Source of the DNA: JBGSIZ01 sp041742255
Lineage (GTDB): Bacteria; Pseudomonadota; Alphaproteobacteria; Rhodobacterales; Rhodobacteraceae
NCBI GenBank assembly: GCA_041742255.1
Contig: JBGSIZ010000289.1
Coordinates: forward strand, 1-6,187
Direction: 5' to 3'
Length of the DNA stretch: 6,187 nucleotides
Below, one piece after another: positions 5,859 through 6,187 of this stretch. The notes under the pieces were generated by a model. It saw only the letters and a list, made by a program, of their open reading frames with translations. It was not told the origin of the DNA and made no database searches. The position numbers and the translations under genes were made by a program. Each line of letters opens with the position of its first letter. Within the stretch, counting starts at the first letter, position 1.

Positions 5859-6187
5859 GGCGTGTGTCCCGGTCCCCGCACCTTTGTGCCTGTTGGATCA
5901 ACTGCGTGGCAACCCCAAGTGCGATGGCAACGGGATGTTTTCCAAGTGCGGGGTCTCCGATGGGGCAGGTGATGCCCGCGATTTGCGCAGGGCTGTGCCC
6001 CAGGGTTGCAAGCCGCCCCCGGAACCGCGCCCATTTGGTGCCCGATCCGATCAAGCCCACGAACCCCGCCCCCCGGCGCAACAGCGCATCGCACAGCGCA
6101 AGGTCGATGGCGTGCGAATAGGTGACGATGATGTGCAGCGCGTCGCGCGGCGCGTGCCCCGCCAGCCGGGGCAGGTCGGCGGCGGCG
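5836..6187 (-). CDS. xdhC: Xanthine dehydrogenase accessory protein XdhC, N-terminus cut by the right edge
   Basis: The visible 116 C-terminal residues read in from the right edge and end at the TGA at 5838-5836. XdhC binds molybdenum cofactor, promotes its sulfuration and delivers it to xanthine dehydrogenase; it is cytoplasmic and not part of the final enzyme. Recognisable blocks, numbered from the first visible residue, are HIIVTYSHAIDLALCDALL (18-36), FVGLIGSGTKWARFR (42-56) and CPIGDP (74-79) followed by GKHPVAIALGVATQLI (82-97), the usual XdhC C-terminal Rossmann-like region. The last 15 or so residues are polar and Arg/Asp-rich (GDRDTRHDTRHSA), a tail encoded partly in the overlap with the ATPase gene. 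The N-terminal XdhC/CoxI domain lies outside. In alphaproteobacteria xdhC commonly follows xdhA and xdhB, so these are expected just beyond the edge. The paralogous CoxI/PucA-type proteins are the main alternative. Confidence 0.92.
   Translation of the reverse strand, partial: AAADLPRLAGHAPRDALHIIVTYSHAIDLALCDALLRRGAGFVGLIGSGTKWARFRGRLATLGHSPAQIAGITCPIGDPALGKHPVAIALGVATQLIQQAQRCGDRDTRHDTRHSA

Noticed and set aside
1..6187. tRNA, rRNA, CRISPR array, insertion sequence or phage gene
   Set aside because: Nearly all bases belong to six recognisable metabolic/transport genes and one small membrane gene; I saw no terminal inverted repeats, transposase motifs, spaced identical repeats or tRNA-like arms.

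Overview
The window looks like chromosomal DNA from a GC-rich alphaproteobacterium, most plausibly in the Rhodobacterales (Roseobacter/Rhodobacter relatives). This rests on the protein styles, the strong GC-ending codon bias and the tight operon layout, not on a database search. Every gene I can support lies on the minus strand, so transcription runs from the right edge to the left edge.

Layout in the direction of transcription: (1) the C-terminal 116 residues of XdhC, the accessory protein that helps xanthine dehydrogenase receive its molybdenum cofactor; (2) a double-domain ABC ATPase of the BMP/nucleoside importer type; (3) a first membrane permease; (4) a 102-residue membrane protein of unknown function; (5) a second permease; (6) a BMP-family (PF02608 type) periplasmic binding protein. 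Genes 1 to 5 overlap one another by 23, 14, 4 and 1 nt. A 66-nt gap with a perfect GC-rich hairpin separates gene 5 from gene 6. A strong intrinsic terminator 21 nt after gene 6 closes the operon. After a 163-nt intergenic region, which also contains three tandem 11-bp repeats, comes the 5' two thirds of an aldo/keto reductase gene that runs off the left edge.

Read together, genes 1 to 6 form a purine uptake and oxidation module. The binding protein captures a purine base or nucleoside in the periplasm, the two permeases and the ATPase import it, and xanthine dehydrogenase, matured by XdhC and presumably encoded just beyond the right edge, oxidises it towards urate. The substrate is inferred from family and context and cannot be read directly from the sequence.

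The least explained element is the small three-helix membrane protein between the two permeases. It has its own good ribosome binding site and overlaps both neighbours at its start and stop codons, which argues for a real and possibly stoichiometric extra component of the importer. Other points worth checking are the helical-phase repeats ahead of the aldo/keto reductase, the intercistronic hairpin ahead of the binding-protein gene, and a cluster of long G-tracts (G-quadruplex-compatible, including 8-base homopolymers) in the coding strand of the permease genes. No RNA genes, mobile elements or CRISPR arrays are visible.
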